Shown here in pieces: positions 39,588 to 47,623 of a stretch of DNA of 64,000 bases; within the stretch, counting starts at the first letter, position 1, and the number at the start of each line of letters is the position of its first letter. This stretch comes from JACCXG01 sp963836735 (GTDB lineage Bacteria; Acidobacteriota; Vicinamibacteria; Vicinamibacterales; 2-12-FULL-66-21), in NCBI GenBank assembly GCA_963836735.1, contig CAWIKP010000003.1:1-64000 (forward strand), in the 5' to 3' direction. The translations under genes were made by a program, and so were the position numbers. Below the pieces are notes generated by a model. That model had not been told where the DNA came from. It made no database searches and saw nothing but the letters and a program-made list of their open reading frames with translations.

Positions 39588-39618
39588 AGTGTCAACCTTC
39601 CCACCATGGGAATGTCAA
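39588..39618 (-). promoter_or_regulatory. MerR-type promoter with 19-bp spacer and operator dyad
   Basis: On the minus strand TTGACA (39613-39618) and GACACT (39588-39593) are separated by exactly 19 bp, the over-long spacing that MerR regulators correct by twisting DNA. The spacer holds the perfect dyad TTCCCATGGTGGGAA. It drives the regulator-ATPase operon. Confidence 0.85.
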
Positions 39619-39629
39619 GCGCGGTCCGG

Positions 39630-40961
39630 TCACATCAGGTGCGACCGGGACCGAAGAGACACGAAGACGACATATCCCGGGGAGAATCGACCGGAATATC
39701 GCAACTCGAGCTCGGAGGGGACGATGCTCAGGGAAGCCGAACCTCCGACGCCGGGGACCAGACCCCGCCAGCCTTTCAAGGTGCGCTCGTAGCCAGCCTG
39801 CAGCTTCCCCACCACGAATATTCGAGCAGGATCCTCGTGCACGTGGAGGTCTTCACCCGGCTTGCCGACGATTTCCGCGCGGGCAAACCAGGTGTGCCTC
39901 TCGCCGATGTTCAGGCTGCTCTCCAGCAGGAGCGCATGCGTCACGAGATCGACGTGAGCACCCGGGATGACCTCAACCCCGGAGTTGACTCCATACGCGA
40001 CCGTCGTCGCGGACAGGCCCTGGGCGAGGCGGCGATGATAGCTGGCCGAAGCGGTGAGCCGGTCGACGTCGGCCCGAGGCTCCGGGGCGAACTCCGCTTC
40101 CGACTCCTCGAGATGGCCGGCTGAGACCTGGAGAACCAGGTTCTCCGACGGCATCACCGTCAACCGGCCTGAGATCGAATCGAGCGCTCCAAGATCGAGG
40201 TCTGCGCGTTGCTCGTCGGGCTCGCGGCCGTTGAAGACCGAGACCTCGCCTTTCCAGCGCCCGTTGTAAACGCTGGCTGTCACGAGTCCAAAGGTGATGT
40301 GAGTCGCGTCGATCCAGTGGTGCGTGATCGGGGCCACAGGGTTGGTGAGCGCCGAGAGGCGGTGCGGAAAAGAGGTGGGCCCGAGTGCCGGCTCGCCCGC
40401 GACCCCCGCGTACAGCTGCCACCTCAGCGATCCATCAAGCGCGTGGTCGTAGTCGGCCGCGAGCTCCATGAACAGATCGTGCGGATGCTGCCGATCGTGG
40501 ATCGTGTCGCCTTCACACATCTCGCCGGTGGCGAGAAGGTTCAGGAAGCCGCAATCGCTCACCGTCCATGGCTCGGCGCTGCCCATCGCGCGGATGCCGA
40601 ACCGTCCGCCGGCCAGGGGCCGTCTCGCCATCAACATGGCCCAGTTCACGCTGCTGACCTGGTACTCACTCGCGCCGCCGGTGCGGTGCCGGTCGCCGGG
40701 CTCGGCAATCAGCTGGCCGAACCCGTTGCCGTGCAGCATCACGCTCCAGCCCCGCCACTGCCGCATGGCGCCCGACATCGGCGTCAGCGCCGGCAGCCAG
40801 GAGGTGCCTGAACCGTCACGCGACGGGAACAGCGTGGTCATGTCCTGACTCTCGTCGTGATGCTGATGCGCGGCGCCGGATGCTGGCGGCGCGGTCTGTG
40901 CGGAGAGGGGAACCGAAACCGCAGCGGTCAGAACGAGGGCGATGAGTAGCTGACGAATCAT
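39630..40961 (-). CDS. Outer-membrane beta-barrel protein next to the copper operon
   Basis: A 443-residue protein with a signal peptide (LLIALVLTAAVSVPLSAQ), a short His-rich stretch (HQHHDES) that may bind metal, and then a barrel rich in alternating strands (for example SSVNWAMLMARRPLAGGRFG and YELEVSAGH-like repeats) ending ELELRYSGRFSPGYVVFVSL. I read it as an outer-membrane porin-like protein, possibly linked to copper handling because it is upstream of the MerR-ATPase operon on the same strand. Its own start ATG at 40961 is divergent from the DUF1624 gene; the 55-bp gap holds the AT-rich TATATAT. No specific family name is supported. Confidence 0.65.
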   Translation of the reverse strand: MIRQLLIALVLTAAVSVPLSAQTAPPASGAAHQHHDESQDMTTLFPSRDGSGTSWLPALTPMSGAMRQWRGWSVMLHGNGFGQLIAEPGDRHRTGGASEYQVSSVNWAMLMARRPLAGGRFGIRAMGSAEPWTVSDCGFLNLLATGEMCEGDTIHDRQHPHDLFMELAADYDHALDGSLRWQLYAGVAGEPALGPTSFPHRLSALTNPVAPITHHWIDATHITFGLVTASVYNGRWKGEVSVFNGREPDEQRADLDLGALDSISGRLTVMPSENLVLQVSAGHLEESEAEFAPEPRADVDRLTASASYHRRLAQGLSATTVAYGVNSGVEVIPGAHVDLVTHALLLESSLNIGERHTWFARAEIVGKPGEDLHVHEDPARIFVVGKLQAGYERTLKGWRGLVPGVGGSASLSIVPSELELRYSGRFSPGYVVFVSLRSRSHLM

Positions 40962-41016
40962 GAGCAGTGACGAGGCTCTCTCATATATATTCCCCTCTCC
41001 CAATCCTGGAGGACGC

Positions 41017-42201
41017 ATGACGGCGACTTCCGGCGTCGATGTCGCAACACCTCTGCCAGAGCCGTCGAGTTCGCCGGCGTTGTTCGCGCGGCTCGACTCG
41101 CTCGACCTCTGGCGCGGCATGGTCATGGTACTCATGGCCGTCGACCACGTGCGCGTCTACTCAGGCGTGCCGGCAGGAGGGCCGACAGCCGGGGTCTTCT
41201 TCACGCGGTGGGTGACCCACTTCTGCGCGCCCGGCTTCGTGTTCCTGGCTGGCACCGCTGCATTCCTCTACGGCCGCAAAGTGGAGGACCGCCGCACGCT
41301 GTCGCGCTATCTCCTGAGCCGCGGTCTGCTGCTCGTTCTCATGGAGCTCACCGTCGTGCGGCTCTCATGGACGTTCACACCCGCTTCGCTTGGGACCCCG
41401 CTGGCCGGCGTGATCTGGATGCTCGGCTGGTGCATGGTGCTGATGTCCGCGCTGGTGAAGCTGCCGGTCCGCGCGATCGCAATCGTCGGCCTCGCCACGA
41501 TCCTGTTCCAGGACGTTTTCGGCCCGCTCGCCGGCGCGATGCCCGCGCCACTCGGCTGGCTCGGGCAGTTTGTCTATACGGGTGGTGAGGTGCTGCTCGG
41601 CGGAGTCACGGTGTTCGTCCTGTACTCGATCGTCCCGTGGATCGGCGTGATGGCTGTCGGTTACGCATTCGGCGAAATCCTGCTGCGTGAGCCCGCTGCC
41701 AGACGCCGGGCCTGCCTCCGGATTGGCGTGACGTCGACAGTTGTGTTCGTGATTGCGGCGGTCGCTCTGGTGACGATCGCCGGAAGCCCGGAGATGCCGG
41801 CGCTGTTTCAAGTGCTGAATCAGCGCAAGTATCCGGCTTCGCAGTTGTTTCTGCTGATGACCCTGGGCCCGCCGATCGCGCTGCTGCCGTTTGCCGAGAA
41901 GGTGCGCGGTCCGCTGGCCCGGGTGCTGGAGGATTTCGGCCGTGTGCCGATGTTCTACTACCTGCTCCACATCCCGCTCATTCACGTACTCGCGTTGATT
42001 GCGTGGAAGCTCCGCGACGGGCAGGCGCACACGGAATGGTTCGTGATGGCCCCGTACGTCTCGGTCGAGCCCGCGGCGCGCTGGGGGCTGCCGCTGCTCT
42101 ATCTCGTGTTCGTCATCGCCGTGGTGATCCTGTATTTCCCCTGCAGATGGTTTGCGGGAGTCAAGGCGCGGGGACGTCACGCCTGGCTGCGGTATATCTG
42201 A
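41017..42201 (+). CDS. DUF1624 / heparan-glucosaminide acetyltransferase-like membrane protein
   Basis: A 394-residue integral membrane protein with about ten transmembrane segments (such as LDLWRGMVMVLMAVDHVRVY near residue 30, LLSRGLLLVLMELTVVRL and SQLFLLMTLGPPIALLPF). The opening LDSLDLWRGMVMVLMAVDHV and the HxH-like ALIAWKLRDG region fit the DUF1624 acyltransferase family, which transfers acyl groups across the membrane. The ATG at 41017 has GGAGGA upstream. It is convergent with the DNA ligase gene; the 92-bp gap is a word-repeat hairpin (42210-42284). The substrate is unknown. Confidence 0.85.
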   Translation: MTATSGVDVATPLPEPSSSPALFARLDSLDLWRGMVMVLMAVDHVRVYSGVPAGGPTAGVFFTRWVTHFCAPGFVFLAGTAAFLYGRKVEDRRTLSRYLLSRGLLLVLMELTVVRLSWTFTPASLGTPLAGVIWMLGWCMVLMSALVKLPVRAIAIVGLATILFQDVFGPLAGAMPAPLGWLGQFVYTGGEVLLGGVTVFVLYSIVPWIGVMAVGYAFGEILLREPAARRRACLRIGVTSTVVFVIAAVALVTIAGSPEMPALFQVLNQRKYPASQLFLLMTLGPPIALLPFAEKVRGPLARVLEDFGRVPMFYYLLHIPLIHVLALIAWKLRDGQAHTEWFVMAPYVSVEPAARWGLPLLYLVFVIAVVILYFPCRWFAGVKARGRHAWLRYI

Positions 42202-42209
42202 GAAGTAGT

Positions 42210-42284
42210 CAGTTTCCGATTTCCAGTTCCCAGTAGTCCGTTGCTGGGGCGAGCTGGCGACTGGCTACTGGCAACTGGAAACTG
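42210..42284. repeat. Word-repeat hairpin (CCAGTT/ACTGG units) in a convergent spacer
   Basis: TTCCAGTTCCCAGTAG (42221-42236) pairs with CTACTGGCAACTGGAA (42265-42280) at 15 of 16 positions, extended by CAGTTTCC (42210-42217) and GGAAACTG (42277-42284). It fills the gap between the DUF1624 stop and the ligase stop. Confidence 0.75.
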
Positions 42285-42293
42285 TTTCGAGCG

Positions 42294-43247
42294 TCAACTC
42301 TCCCGGCGGATCGCGCGCGCGGGTTTGTCGGTTCGCAGACCAAGAAATGCCGCGTGACGCAGGTGGCCCTCCCCCGTCCACTCGACGAAGCGCACCTGGA
42401 CGACCGCGGCGGGCCGCACCCACTGCATTTCCGCCATCTGCTCGGCCGTGACGCCGCCGCCCCACCGCGACGGCTTCGTGTGCGGCAGGTCGATGAACGG
42501 GCAGCGCCGAGTGTGGTGCGCGTTGAGCTGGGCAAAGACTTCGCGACGGAGGTGGGGCGTGAACCCGGCTCGGACCTTGGCCGCGAAACGCAGGCCTCCC
42601 TCGTCGTAGTAGCCGACGAGGAGTGCATCGACGCCGTAGGGGCCGGGCCGGTACCCTCCGATGACGAACTCCTGCTGGCGATCGAGCTTGAGCTTTACCC
42701 AGGAGGAGTGCCGTTCGCCCGGCGTGTACCGCGAGTTGCGACGCTTGGCGATCACCCCCTCGAGACCGAGACTCGAGACGGCGTCGATGACCTCCTGCGG
42801 CGTGCCGGGCAGCTCGATCGACAACAGGATGCCGGAGTCTCCGATTACGTGCGCCAGGCGTTCGCGCCGGGTCACGAGCGGCAGCTCCGTCAGGTCGGCG
42901 CCGTCCTTGTGCAGGAGATCGAAGGCATAAAAAACGATCGCGTGATCGCGATGAGCCGTGCGGTGCTGCAAGGCTTGAAACGACGGACGGCCGCTGGTGT
43001 CGACGGCAACGATTTCACCGTCGAGCACGGCTTGTGAGGCACGCAGGCCCGACGCGGCGGTCGCGACGGGCTGGTACGCGCGGGTGAGATCCTTGCCGGT
43101 GCGTGAACGAAGCTGAATTCGCTCGCCGTCTTTGATGATCAGGGCCCGATAGCCATCGAGCTTGACCTCGTACGACCACTCGTCACCCGCCGGCAGGGTG
43201 TTCACGACACGAGCGGTCATCGGTTCGACGAACGACGGCCGGGGCAC
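42294..43247 (-). CDS. ATP-dependent DNA ligase (LigD-type ligase domain only)
   Basis: A 317-residue protein equal to the ligase module of LigD, without the polymerase and nuclease domains. Nucleotidyltransferase motif I is KLDGYRA near residue 29, with the catalytic lysine, and the ligase motifs follow: RSRTGKDLT, VLDGEIVAVD, VFYAFDLLHKDG and GLEGVIAKRRNSRY. The C-terminal OB fold starts near SSWVKLKLDRQQEFVIGGYR. A helper Ku protein gene is not in the window. It could act in non-homologous end joining or as a repair ligase. The start at 43247 opens with PRPSFVEPMTAR, a usual N-terminus for this group. Confidence 0.93.
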   Translation of the reverse strand: MPRPSFVEPMTARVVNTLPAGDEWSYEVKLDGYRALIIKDGERIQLRSRTGKDLTRAYQPVATAASGLRASQAVLDGEIVAVDTSGRPSFQALQHRTAHRDHAIVFYAFDLLHKDGADLTELPLVTRRERLAHVIGDSGILLSIELPGTPQEVIDAVSSLGLEGVIAKRRNSRYTPGERHSSWVKLKLDRQQEFVIGGYRPGPYGVDALLVGYYDEGGLRFAAKVRAGFTPHLRREVFAQLNAHHTRRCPFIDLPHTKPSRWGGGVTAEQMAEMQWVRPAAVVQVRFVEWTGEGHLRHAAFLGLRTDKPARAIRRES

Positions 43248-43266
43248 GCCGAAGTGTATCGCGGGG

Positions 43267-43623
43267 TCAGACCCCGCTTCGCACCCGCAGCATTCCTTTC
43301 ATCGTGGGGTGGAGTGCGCAGACGTACGGCAAATCACCGGCGGTCTGCAAGGTCAGACGCCACGAGCCGCCGGGATCGATCTGGCGTGAATCGAAGCCGC
43401 CTGCCGTCGTCGCGGTGTGGGCAAAGAGATCCTTGTTCACCCAGACAATCGTGTCGCCGGCGTGGATCGTCAGGTCCGGCGGCTCGAAGCGCATGCCGTC
43501 GATCACGATGGTGTGCGTCTGCGGCTGTGGCGCAGCAGCCGGGTTGCTCCCGCTGCACGACAGCAGGAGCAACGCCATGGCTGACACGCCGGCACGAATC
43601 GACTTTGCGGCGCCGATCGTCAA
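43267..43623 (-). CDS. Cupredoxin (plastocyanin-like) lipoprotein
   Basis: A 118-residue periplasmic lipoprotein. The lipobox LLLLSC puts the lipidated Cys near residue 22. The blue-copper domain shows GMRFEPPDLTIHAGDTIVWV, then HTATTAGGFDSR with the first histidine ligand, and PYVCALHPTMKGMLRVR with the Cys-x2-3-His-x4-Met copper cluster. The TTG start at 43623 overlaps the DUF4142 stop (TTGA), so the two are translationally coupled; a downstream ATG before ALLLLSC is possible. It is the second gene under the ECF-type promoter P2. It may accept electrons or store copper. Confidence 0.88.
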   Translation of the reverse strand: MTIGAAKSIRAGVSAMALLLLSCSGSNPAAAPQPQTHTIVIDGMRFEPPDLTIHAGDTIVWVNKDLFAHTATTAGGFDSRQIDPGGSWRLTLQTAGDLPYVCALHPTMKGMLRVRSGV

Positions 43624-44147
43624 TTGGTCTTCGCGAGCGTCGACTGGATGTGCTTCGCGTGCTCGAGGTGCGCGACGAACGCCGGACGCACCTTGACGAG
43701 AAGCGCCTTGAGCTCGGCGTCGCTGGCACTGGGGATCAGCGTCTTGTCGACCGCATCGAGCACCTGCTGGTGATAGGCGACCTCGTTGTCGACATACGCC
43801 TTGTCGAACGCCGCGCCCTTGAGCGACTTCAGGTTCGCGAGGTTCTTGTCGCCCCCGGCCTTGAGCGCCTTGCTGGTCGCGTTTTCCTCCGGCTTGACCT
43901 TGAGCTTCGTCACCAGTTCAACCGCGGACTTGTTGACCCCACTGTGATCCGCCACCATCTGCTCGCCGAACTTCTTGACCTCGGGGCTCGAGCCCTGCGC
44001 AGCTGCAAGCTTGCCGGCATCGATATCGACCTGGTTGGCGGTCACGACGATGGCGGCAATCTGCGGATCGGTGACGGTCTGAGCCGAAGCCGTGCCCGCG
44101 GGCAGCGCCAGAGCGGCCGCCAATGCTGCGATATGCATCACTTTCAT
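43620..44147 (-). CDS. DUF4142 periplasmic protein
   Basis: A 175-residue secreted ferritin-like-fold protein. The signal peptide is MHIAALAAALALPAGTASAQ, followed by the DUF4142 helices: QIAAIVVTANQVDIDAGKLA, SPEVKKFGEQMVADHSGVNKS, LKAGGDKNLANLKSLKGAAF and DKAYVDNEVAYHQQVLDAVD. In other Acidobacteriota and Proteobacteria these genes lie near ECF sigma factors, as here. The ATG at 44147 is 118 bp below the P2 promoter -10, leaving a long leader. Function is unknown; a stress-related, metal-independent role is often suggested. Confidence 0.9.
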   Translation of the reverse strand: MKVMHIAALAAALALPAGTASAQTVTDPQIAAIVVTANQVDIDAGKLAAAQGSSPEVKKFGEQMVADHSGVNKSAVELVTKLKVKPEENATSKALKAGGDKNLANLKSLKGAAFDKAYVDNEVAYHQQVLDAVDKTLIPSASDAELKALLVKVRPAFVAHLEHAKHIQSTLAKTN

Positions 44148-44264
44148 CACAAAACTCCTCGTTGAACGAATCGATGGGGACCCGGCCGCCGCTGCGGATG
44201 GGTCGAGAGGTGCGTCGCTCTGTCTACGCGGCGCACACGAACTCGGATTGCTGGACACTAGTTC

Positions 44265-44290
44265 GATGCGAGGGCCGGGGCCGATGTTCC
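44265..44290 (-). promoter_or_regulatory. ECF-type promoter P2 before the DUF4142 gene
   Basis: On the minus strand GGAAC (44286-44290) and CATC (44265-44268) are 17 bp apart within GGGAACAT...CGCATCGAA, the same flanking sequence as at P1. It lies just after the sigma factor stop at 44300 and should drive DUF4142-cupredoxin. Confidence 0.75.
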
Positions 44291-44299
44291 CGGCTGGGC

Positions 44300-44980
44300 T
44301 CAGTGTGGACGAAGAACCGCCAACACTCGGGCGATGATTCGATCGCAGCGCTCGCCGGCGAAGCCGAACACCTCGAGCGTGGCAGTGTCGACGTCGCGCG
44401 CCAGGGCCTCGCGCAGCAGAGCCCGGGCGCGGAACAGTCGCGTGCGGACGGTCGCCGCCGGGATGCCGAGGCACTCGGCGGTTTCCTGCACGCTCAGCTC
44501 TTCCACGTCGCGCATCACGAACACTGCCCGGAACGGAGGGGGCAACTCGTCGATCCGGCTTTCGACCACGCTGCGAATCTCGGCGCGGAGAGTCGCGGCT
44601 GCCGGCGACTCGGCCTTGTGGTCGACCATCTCCGCGGCGACGGTGCTGCTGCCGACGTCGACGGGAAACGGCACCACCCCGCGTTCGCGCTTGTGACGCC
44701 GCAGGCGCATCAGGGCTTGATTGATCGCAATCCGGGTCAGCCAGGTGGCGACGTGGGATTGCCCGCGGAACTCGCCAATGTGCCTGTACGCCTCGAGATA
44801 CGCGTCCTGAACCGCGTCCTCGGCCTCCGCGTCGTCCTTGAGGATGGCCCGCGCGATGCGGAAGAGCCGGCTGTTGTACTTCCGCATCAGACGTTCGAAA
44901 GCCGCGTGATCGTTGGTTGCGATGCCATGGACGAGCTCGGCGTCGGAGTCTTCAGTGCGGAGTGCGGAATTGGGGGCCAT
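44300..44980 (-). CDS. ECF-type RNA polymerase sigma factor
   Basis: A 226-residue group IV sigma factor. Region 2 reads NDHAAFERLMRKYNSRLFRIARAIL then AEAEDAVQDAYLEAYRHIGEF (about residues 45-75, with the DAVQDAYL core). THLATWL-type segment VATWLTRIAINQALMRLRR completes region 2.4. Region 4 is PPPFRAVFVMRDVEELSVQETAECLGIPAATVRTRLFRARALLREAL. There is no anti-sigma gene beside it. The ATG at 44980 is only seven bases from the -10 of P1, so the mRNA may be leaderless. The matching P1 and P2 promoters strongly suggest autoregulation. Confidence 0.96.
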   Translation of the reverse strand: MAPNSALRTEDSDAELVHGIATNDHAAFERLMRKYNSRLFRIARAILKDDAEAEDAVQDAYLEAYRHIGEFRGQSHVATWLTRIAINQALMRLRRHKRERGVVPFPVDVGSSTVAAEMVDHKAESPAAATLRAEIRSVVESRIDELPPPFRAVFVMRDVEELSVQETAECLGIPAATVRTRLFRARALLREALARDVDTATLEVFGFAGERCDRIIARVLAVLRPH

Positions 44981-44989
44981 GCCGGATTC

Positions 44990-45015
44990 GATGCGTGGAC
45001 GGGGTTAAATGTTCC
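44990..45015 (-). promoter_or_regulatory. ECF-type promoter P1 before the sigma factor gene
   Basis: On the minus strand GGAAC (45011-45015) and CATC (44990-44993) are 17 bp apart, within GGGAACAT...CGCATCGAA, the same motif as P2. The sigma ATG follows seven bases after the -10 element, so the transcript would have almost no leader. Confidence 0.8.
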
Positions 45016-45022
45016 CGATGGT

Positions 45023-45167
45023 CAACTCCCAACTCCCAACTCCAACTCCCAAGGGAAGTCGTTCGAACAACAGGGTGGAAGACCCTCAACAAGCTCGTTG
45101 GCCCGACTTCTCACCCTGCTGTTCGAACCGACTCCCTTGGGAGTTGGGAGCTGGGAGTTGGGAGTTG
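45023..45167. repeat. Long word-repeat hairpin (CAACTCCC / GGGAGTTG units)
   Basis: The left arm 45023-45077 and the right arm 45112-45167 are reverse complements over about 55 bp with few mismatches: CAACTCCC repeats, then CCCAAGGGA, TTCGAAC and ACAGGGTG. The 34-base loop holds no gene. It follows the FtsX permease stop by four bases, so it is likely a large terminator-like RNA hairpin. Confidence 0.85.
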
Positions 45168-45171
45168 CTCT

Positions 45172-47613
45172 TTAGCCGTCCTTGAGGTTTTGGACCGGAT
45201 CGACTCGTGATGCGCGGACGGCCGGGACGGCGCTCGCCAGGAGCATTGCTGCGGCGAACAGGGCCGCTGCCCCGCCGAATGCGCCGGGATCGATCTGCTG
45301 GATGCCATGGTACTCGGACTGGATCACGCGGCTGACGGCGACCGCGGCGCCGGTGCCGACGAGCAGCCCGATGAGCGCCATGCCCATCGACTGGCCCAGG
45401 ATCATCTTCATAATCTCCTGCGGGCGTGCGCCAATCGCCATGCGGATCGCGATCTCCCGTGACCGCATCGCGACCACGTAGGAGGACACTCCATAGAGAC
45501 CGGCGGTCGCGAGCAGCAAGCCGATGAGGCCGAGGACGGCCGCGGCCCGGGCCAGCCAGAGCTGCGTCGCGTACGACCGTTCGTTGATCTCTTCGAGCGA
45601 CCCGATCTCGAGAATCGGCACGCGCGGCGCAATTCGGCTGACGAGCTCGCGAACCGGCTGCGCCGCGGCGGTGGCCGTGCCGCGGGTTCGCAGGTAGAGC
45701 GCGAGCGCCGGCTCGGGCTCGATCGGAGACGGAAGATAGACCCTGGCGGGAAGCGCGCCATTCTGCTCCAGCCGGGGCTCGATCGCGGTCCCGACCACGC
45801 CGACGATCCGTACTTCGAACGCCCCATCCAGCTTCTGTCCGCGAGGAGCGATGCGGATCGTGCTCCCCGCCGCCGGCCCTGCCAGCATCCTGGCCGCAGT
45901 CACGTTGACGATTGCGACCTGCGGACGGCCTTGACGATCCGTCTCGGTGAACCGTCGTCCCGACACGAGCCGGAGGCCGACGGCATCGAAGAGATCGCCG
46001 GCGGCATAGCCGCCGGTCGTGAGACGGCCGGCATCAGGACCATCCTCCGGCCGCCACACTTCGAACGACGAAGGCGTTCCGCCCTGTCCGAAGGTCCACA
46101 CTGCCGAATGGCGCGCGAGGCCGGCGGCCTCGACGTTCGGCAGCCGTGATGCACCCGCGAGGAGATCGCGATAGAAGGCGTCCGTTTCGCCCGGTCCCGG
46201 GCTGAGCGGTTGCAGATCGAATCGGGCGATCAACAGCTGATCCCCGGGCGTGCCGGCGGAGACCGCCTGGAGCCGGACCGTTGCGACGAGCTGCCATGCG
46301 GTCGCGAGCAGCCCGAGCGAAAGCGCCACCTGCGCGATTACGAGCCCTCGGCGCATCCGCGACTGCTGCGGAAGCGCATCGCTCCGGGCGACGGCCGGAC
46401 CAAGCGAGATGGATGGCTGCCCGCCACTCAGCCGAATCGCCGGCGCGAGGCCGAAGGCTCCCGTCGTGACGACCGCTGTCAAGATCGTGAGCATGAGGAC
46501 CAGCGGATCGATCGGAATCCGCTCGCCAAGCGGCGTGCTGGCCAGCTGAAGACTCCACCACGCGATCGGGACGGCCACGGCCGTGGCGAGCGTGGCGAGC
46601 ACCGCGCTCTCGATCAGGAGCTGCCGGACGATACGCCGGCGTCCCGCGCCGATGGCCAGCCGGATCGCGATCTCGCGCTGGCGCTGCGAGCCCCGGGCGA
46701 GCATCAGGTTCGCCGCGTTCACACACGCAATCACGAGCACCAGGATCGGGATCGGCATCACGATGATGACGGCGAAGTGCCAGCTTTCCGGCCTGACGCG
46801 CCAGACGCGATCGACCTCGGCCCTGGCAGTCTCAGGCTGCCCTGCCCGCGCTGTCGCCAGTCGCCGCGCGACCAGCGCGGTCTCGGTCCGCAGTTGCCCG
46901 ACCGGCACCCCGCCGGTGAGCCGCCCGACGAAGGCGACGTCGCGCTCCTGACGGCGTTGTTCCGCGGCGCTCGGCGGCAGCACGCGGTCCGCCATCCACA
47001 TCGGCAGCCACACATCGGGATTGCGGCTGCCCGGTCTGAGCCGATCGATGCCGATGAAGTCTTCGGGGGCGATCCCGATGATGTGGACGAACTGATCGGC
47101 GACGCGGATCGTGCGGCCGATCACCGAGGGATCGCCGCTGAACTCCCGCTGCCAGGCGCTGTACCCGATCACCGCGACCGCCGCATCCGTCTCGTCGTCT
47201 TTTGCGTCGAAGACGCGGCCCGCGGACGGCCTCACGCCAAGCACCGCGAAGTAGTTCGGCGATGTCAGCAGCGCGCGGAGCGAGCGTGCCTCGGGCAGCG
47301 CCGCGGCAACATTGCCCGCCGCATAGGCGGCGAGCCCTTCCAATCCGGTCAAACCTTCGCGAAGCGCGTCGTAGTCGGCCGGCGACGACATGCGGGCCCA
47401 GCAGTCGGGCCGGCCACAGTTCCGGCTCACCGAGATGCGCACGAGCCGGTCCTGAGCGGTAACCTGCGGGAACGGCAGGATCAGCGAGGCGTTCAGCAGC
47501 GCGAGCGCGGCGATCGTGACGGCCATGCCGATCGCGAGGCTGCTCACGACCCAGCCGGTGAAGCGGCGCGAGTGCCAGAGGGCGCGAAGGCTGTAACGGA
47601 GGTCCTGGATCAC
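45172..47613 (-). CDS. FtsX/MacB-type ABC transporter permease (ADOP-like)
   Basis: An 813-residue permease with two FtsX domains. An N-terminal transmembrane helix (WVVSSLAIGMAVTIAALALLN) precedes a large periplasmic MacB-like core (DRLVRISVSRNCGRPDCWAR, VGRTIRVADQFVHIIGIAPED). Two three-helix bundles follow: the first near FAVIIVMPIPILVLVIACVNAANLMLARG, the second near AAVLGLIGLLLATAGLYGVSSYVVAMRSREIAIRMAIGA. This large duplicated type is typical of Acidobacteriota. No ATPase partner is in the window. The 3' end abuts the word-repeat hairpin; the 5' end abuts the TIR-TPR gene. Confidence 0.92.
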   Translation of the reverse strand: MIQDLRYSLRALWHSRRFTGWVVSSLAIGMAVTIAALALLNASLILPFPQVTAQDRLVRISVSRNCGRPDCWARMSSPADYDALREGLTGLEGLAAYAAGNVAAALPEARSLRALLTSPNYFAVLGVRPSAGRVFDAKDDETDAAVAVIGYSAWQREFSGDPSVIGRTIRVADQFVHIIGIAPEDFIGIDRLRPGSRNPDVWLPMWMADRVLPPSAAEQRRQERDVAFVGRLTGGVPVGQLRTETALVARRLATARAGQPETARAEVDRVWRVRPESWHFAVIIVMPIPILVLVIACVNAANLMLARGSQRQREIAIRLAIGAGRRRIVRQLLIESAVLATLATAVAVPIAWWSLQLASTPLGERIPIDPLVLMLTILTAVVTTGAFGLAPAIRLSGGQPSISLGPAVARSDALPQQSRMRRGLVIAQVALSLGLLATAWQLVATVRLQAVSAGTPGDQLLIARFDLQPLSPGPGETDAFYRDLLAGASRLPNVEAAGLARHSAVWTFGQGGTPSSFEVWRPEDGPDAGRLTTGGYAAGDLFDAVGLRLVSGRRFTETDRQGRPQVAIVNVTAARMLAGPAAGSTIRIAPRGQKLDGAFEVRIVGVVGTAIEPRLEQNGALPARVYLPSPIEPEPALALYLRTRGTATAAAQPVRELVSRIAPRVPILEIGSLEEINERSYATQLWLARAAAVLGLIGLLLATAGLYGVSSYVVAMRSREIAIRMAIGARPQEIMKMILGQSMGMALIGLLVGTGAAVAVSRVIQSEYHGIQQIDPGAFGGAAALFAAAMLLASAVPAVRASRVDPVQNLKDG

Positions 47614-47623
47614 GGTCGGGGAC

